In this document: one piece after another, positions 63,670-64,000 of the stretch
Position numbering within the stretch: position 1 is the first letter of the stretch
Layout of the letters: each line of letters starts with the position of its first letter
Program-made: the position numbers and the translations under genes
The notes under the pieces: generated by a model
Database searches by the model: none
Seen by the model: only the letters and a program-made list of their open reading frames with translations
Told to the model about the DNA's origin: nothing
Assembly: GCA_020634855.1 (NCBI GenBank)
Contig: JACKAU010000015.1
Span: 124,001 to 188,000, forward strand
DNA from: Anaerolineales bacterium
GTDB lineage: Bacteria; Chloroflexota; Anaerolineae; 4572-78; J111
Length of the DNA stretch: 64,000 bases
Direction of reading: 5' to 3'

Positions 63670-63799
63670 GAAGGTCTATAACTATAACAGACAGCACTTG
63701 GGGCATCCCGGACTCCCTGAGCTATCTACTCTATACTATCCTGGCTAATCTCTTTGGGAGACCGGGTACCGGCATTTGCTGGCGTAAATCAAACCTGAA
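63670..63799. other. Intergenic stem-loop region after hicB
   Basis: CCCGGACTCCC and GGGAGACCGGG (about 63707-63768) are complementary except for one mismatch, with a 40-base loop. There is no T-run, so it is not a clear terminator. It could be the end of a structured RNA. Confidence 0.4.
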
Positions 63800-63871
63800 A
63801 TGAAAATGCCCTCCCTTTTTATAGCATTTCCCAACGCAATCATCATCCTTCTTGCCTTTTTTGCCCTGCCC

Positions 63872-64000
63872 CTTCGAGTGATTGTGCCGCTCCTTCGAGT
63901 TAATGTGCCGCCCCTTCGAGTGATTGTGCCGCTCCTTCGAGTTAATGTGCCGCCCCTTCGAGTGATTGTGCTGCTCCTTCGAGTGATTGTGCCGCTCCTT
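63872..64000. repeat. 21-bp minisatellite running off the window
   Basis: At least six units of CTTCGAGTGATTGTGCCGCTC alternating with CTTCGAGTTAATGTGCCGCCC. The unit is a multiple of three; from an ATG at 63800 the forward frame reads LPLRVIVPLLRVNVPPLRVI to the window end, and the reverse strand is also open (KERHNHSKGRHINS-type). Neither strand has an evident ribosome-binding site, so coding is unproven. Confidence 0.85.

Noticed and set aside
63872..64000. CRISPR array at the window end
   Set aside because: A 21-bp unit without spacers; a simple tandem repeat.

Overview
The window looks like a chromosomal segment of a Chloroflexota bacterium, probably Anaerolineae-like. This is an inference from gene content: a membrane protein resembling the Chloroflexi/Archaea 'YYY' (DUF2298-like) family, a DNA topoisomerase I with a DUF5679-like zinc domain at its N terminus, a large set of GT-C-type polytopic membrane proteins, and abundant short tandem repeats. 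No rRNA, tRNA or CRISPR array was seen.

Layout. (1) 1-2.8 kb: a methyltransferase end, an amidohydrolase, a pentapeptide-repeat protein and small genes. (2) 3.0-7.4 kb: an accessory, decaying region with two frameshifted hypothetical genes, a GC-rich set of hairpins, a dead IS3-family element with several single-base indels, and AT-rich direct repeats around it. (3) 7.7-11.1 kb: murJ and a Ser/Thr kinase with seven TPRs, convergent. (4) 11.4-45.5 kb: the dominant feature, about 13 large membrane proteins (PMT/GT39-like, DUF2079-like, DUF2298-like, YfhO-like) plus an SGNH-type hydrolase. Eight of them end in one to three copies of the same roughly 130-residue, probably extracytoplasmic domain (14 copies). 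Two others share a second C-terminal domain type. (5) 45.6-60 kb: a polyprenyl-phosphate-sugar-synthase-like GT2, folK and folP (convergent and overlapping), a LuxR-HTH/TM/Kelch protein, and a housekeeping block ffh-rpsP-khpA-rimM, dprA-manC-topA, an M24 peptidase and a membrane protein. (6) 60-64 kb: dgt, then an AT-richer islet with a possible HhH-GPD glycosylase, a PD-(D/E)XK-like protein and a HicAB toxin-antitoxin pair, ending in a 21-bp minisatellite that runs off the window.

How the genes may work together (inference): manC would make GDP-mannose, the GT2 enzyme would load a sugar onto a polyprenyl phosphate, and the GT-C proteins would transfer sugars on the outer face of the membrane, with the shared domains acting as substrate- or glycan-binding modules. 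This points to a surface-glycan or glycoprotein assembly locus built by repeated duplication.

A second theme is repeats. Heptanucleotide tandem arrays sit in frame inside at least six of the membrane-protein genes, and several palindromic or MITE-like elements occur in two or more copies, one of them supplying the end of a coding sequence. A 42/43-bp minisatellite of at least 13 units at 40.4-41.4 kb is split by a 471-bp segment.
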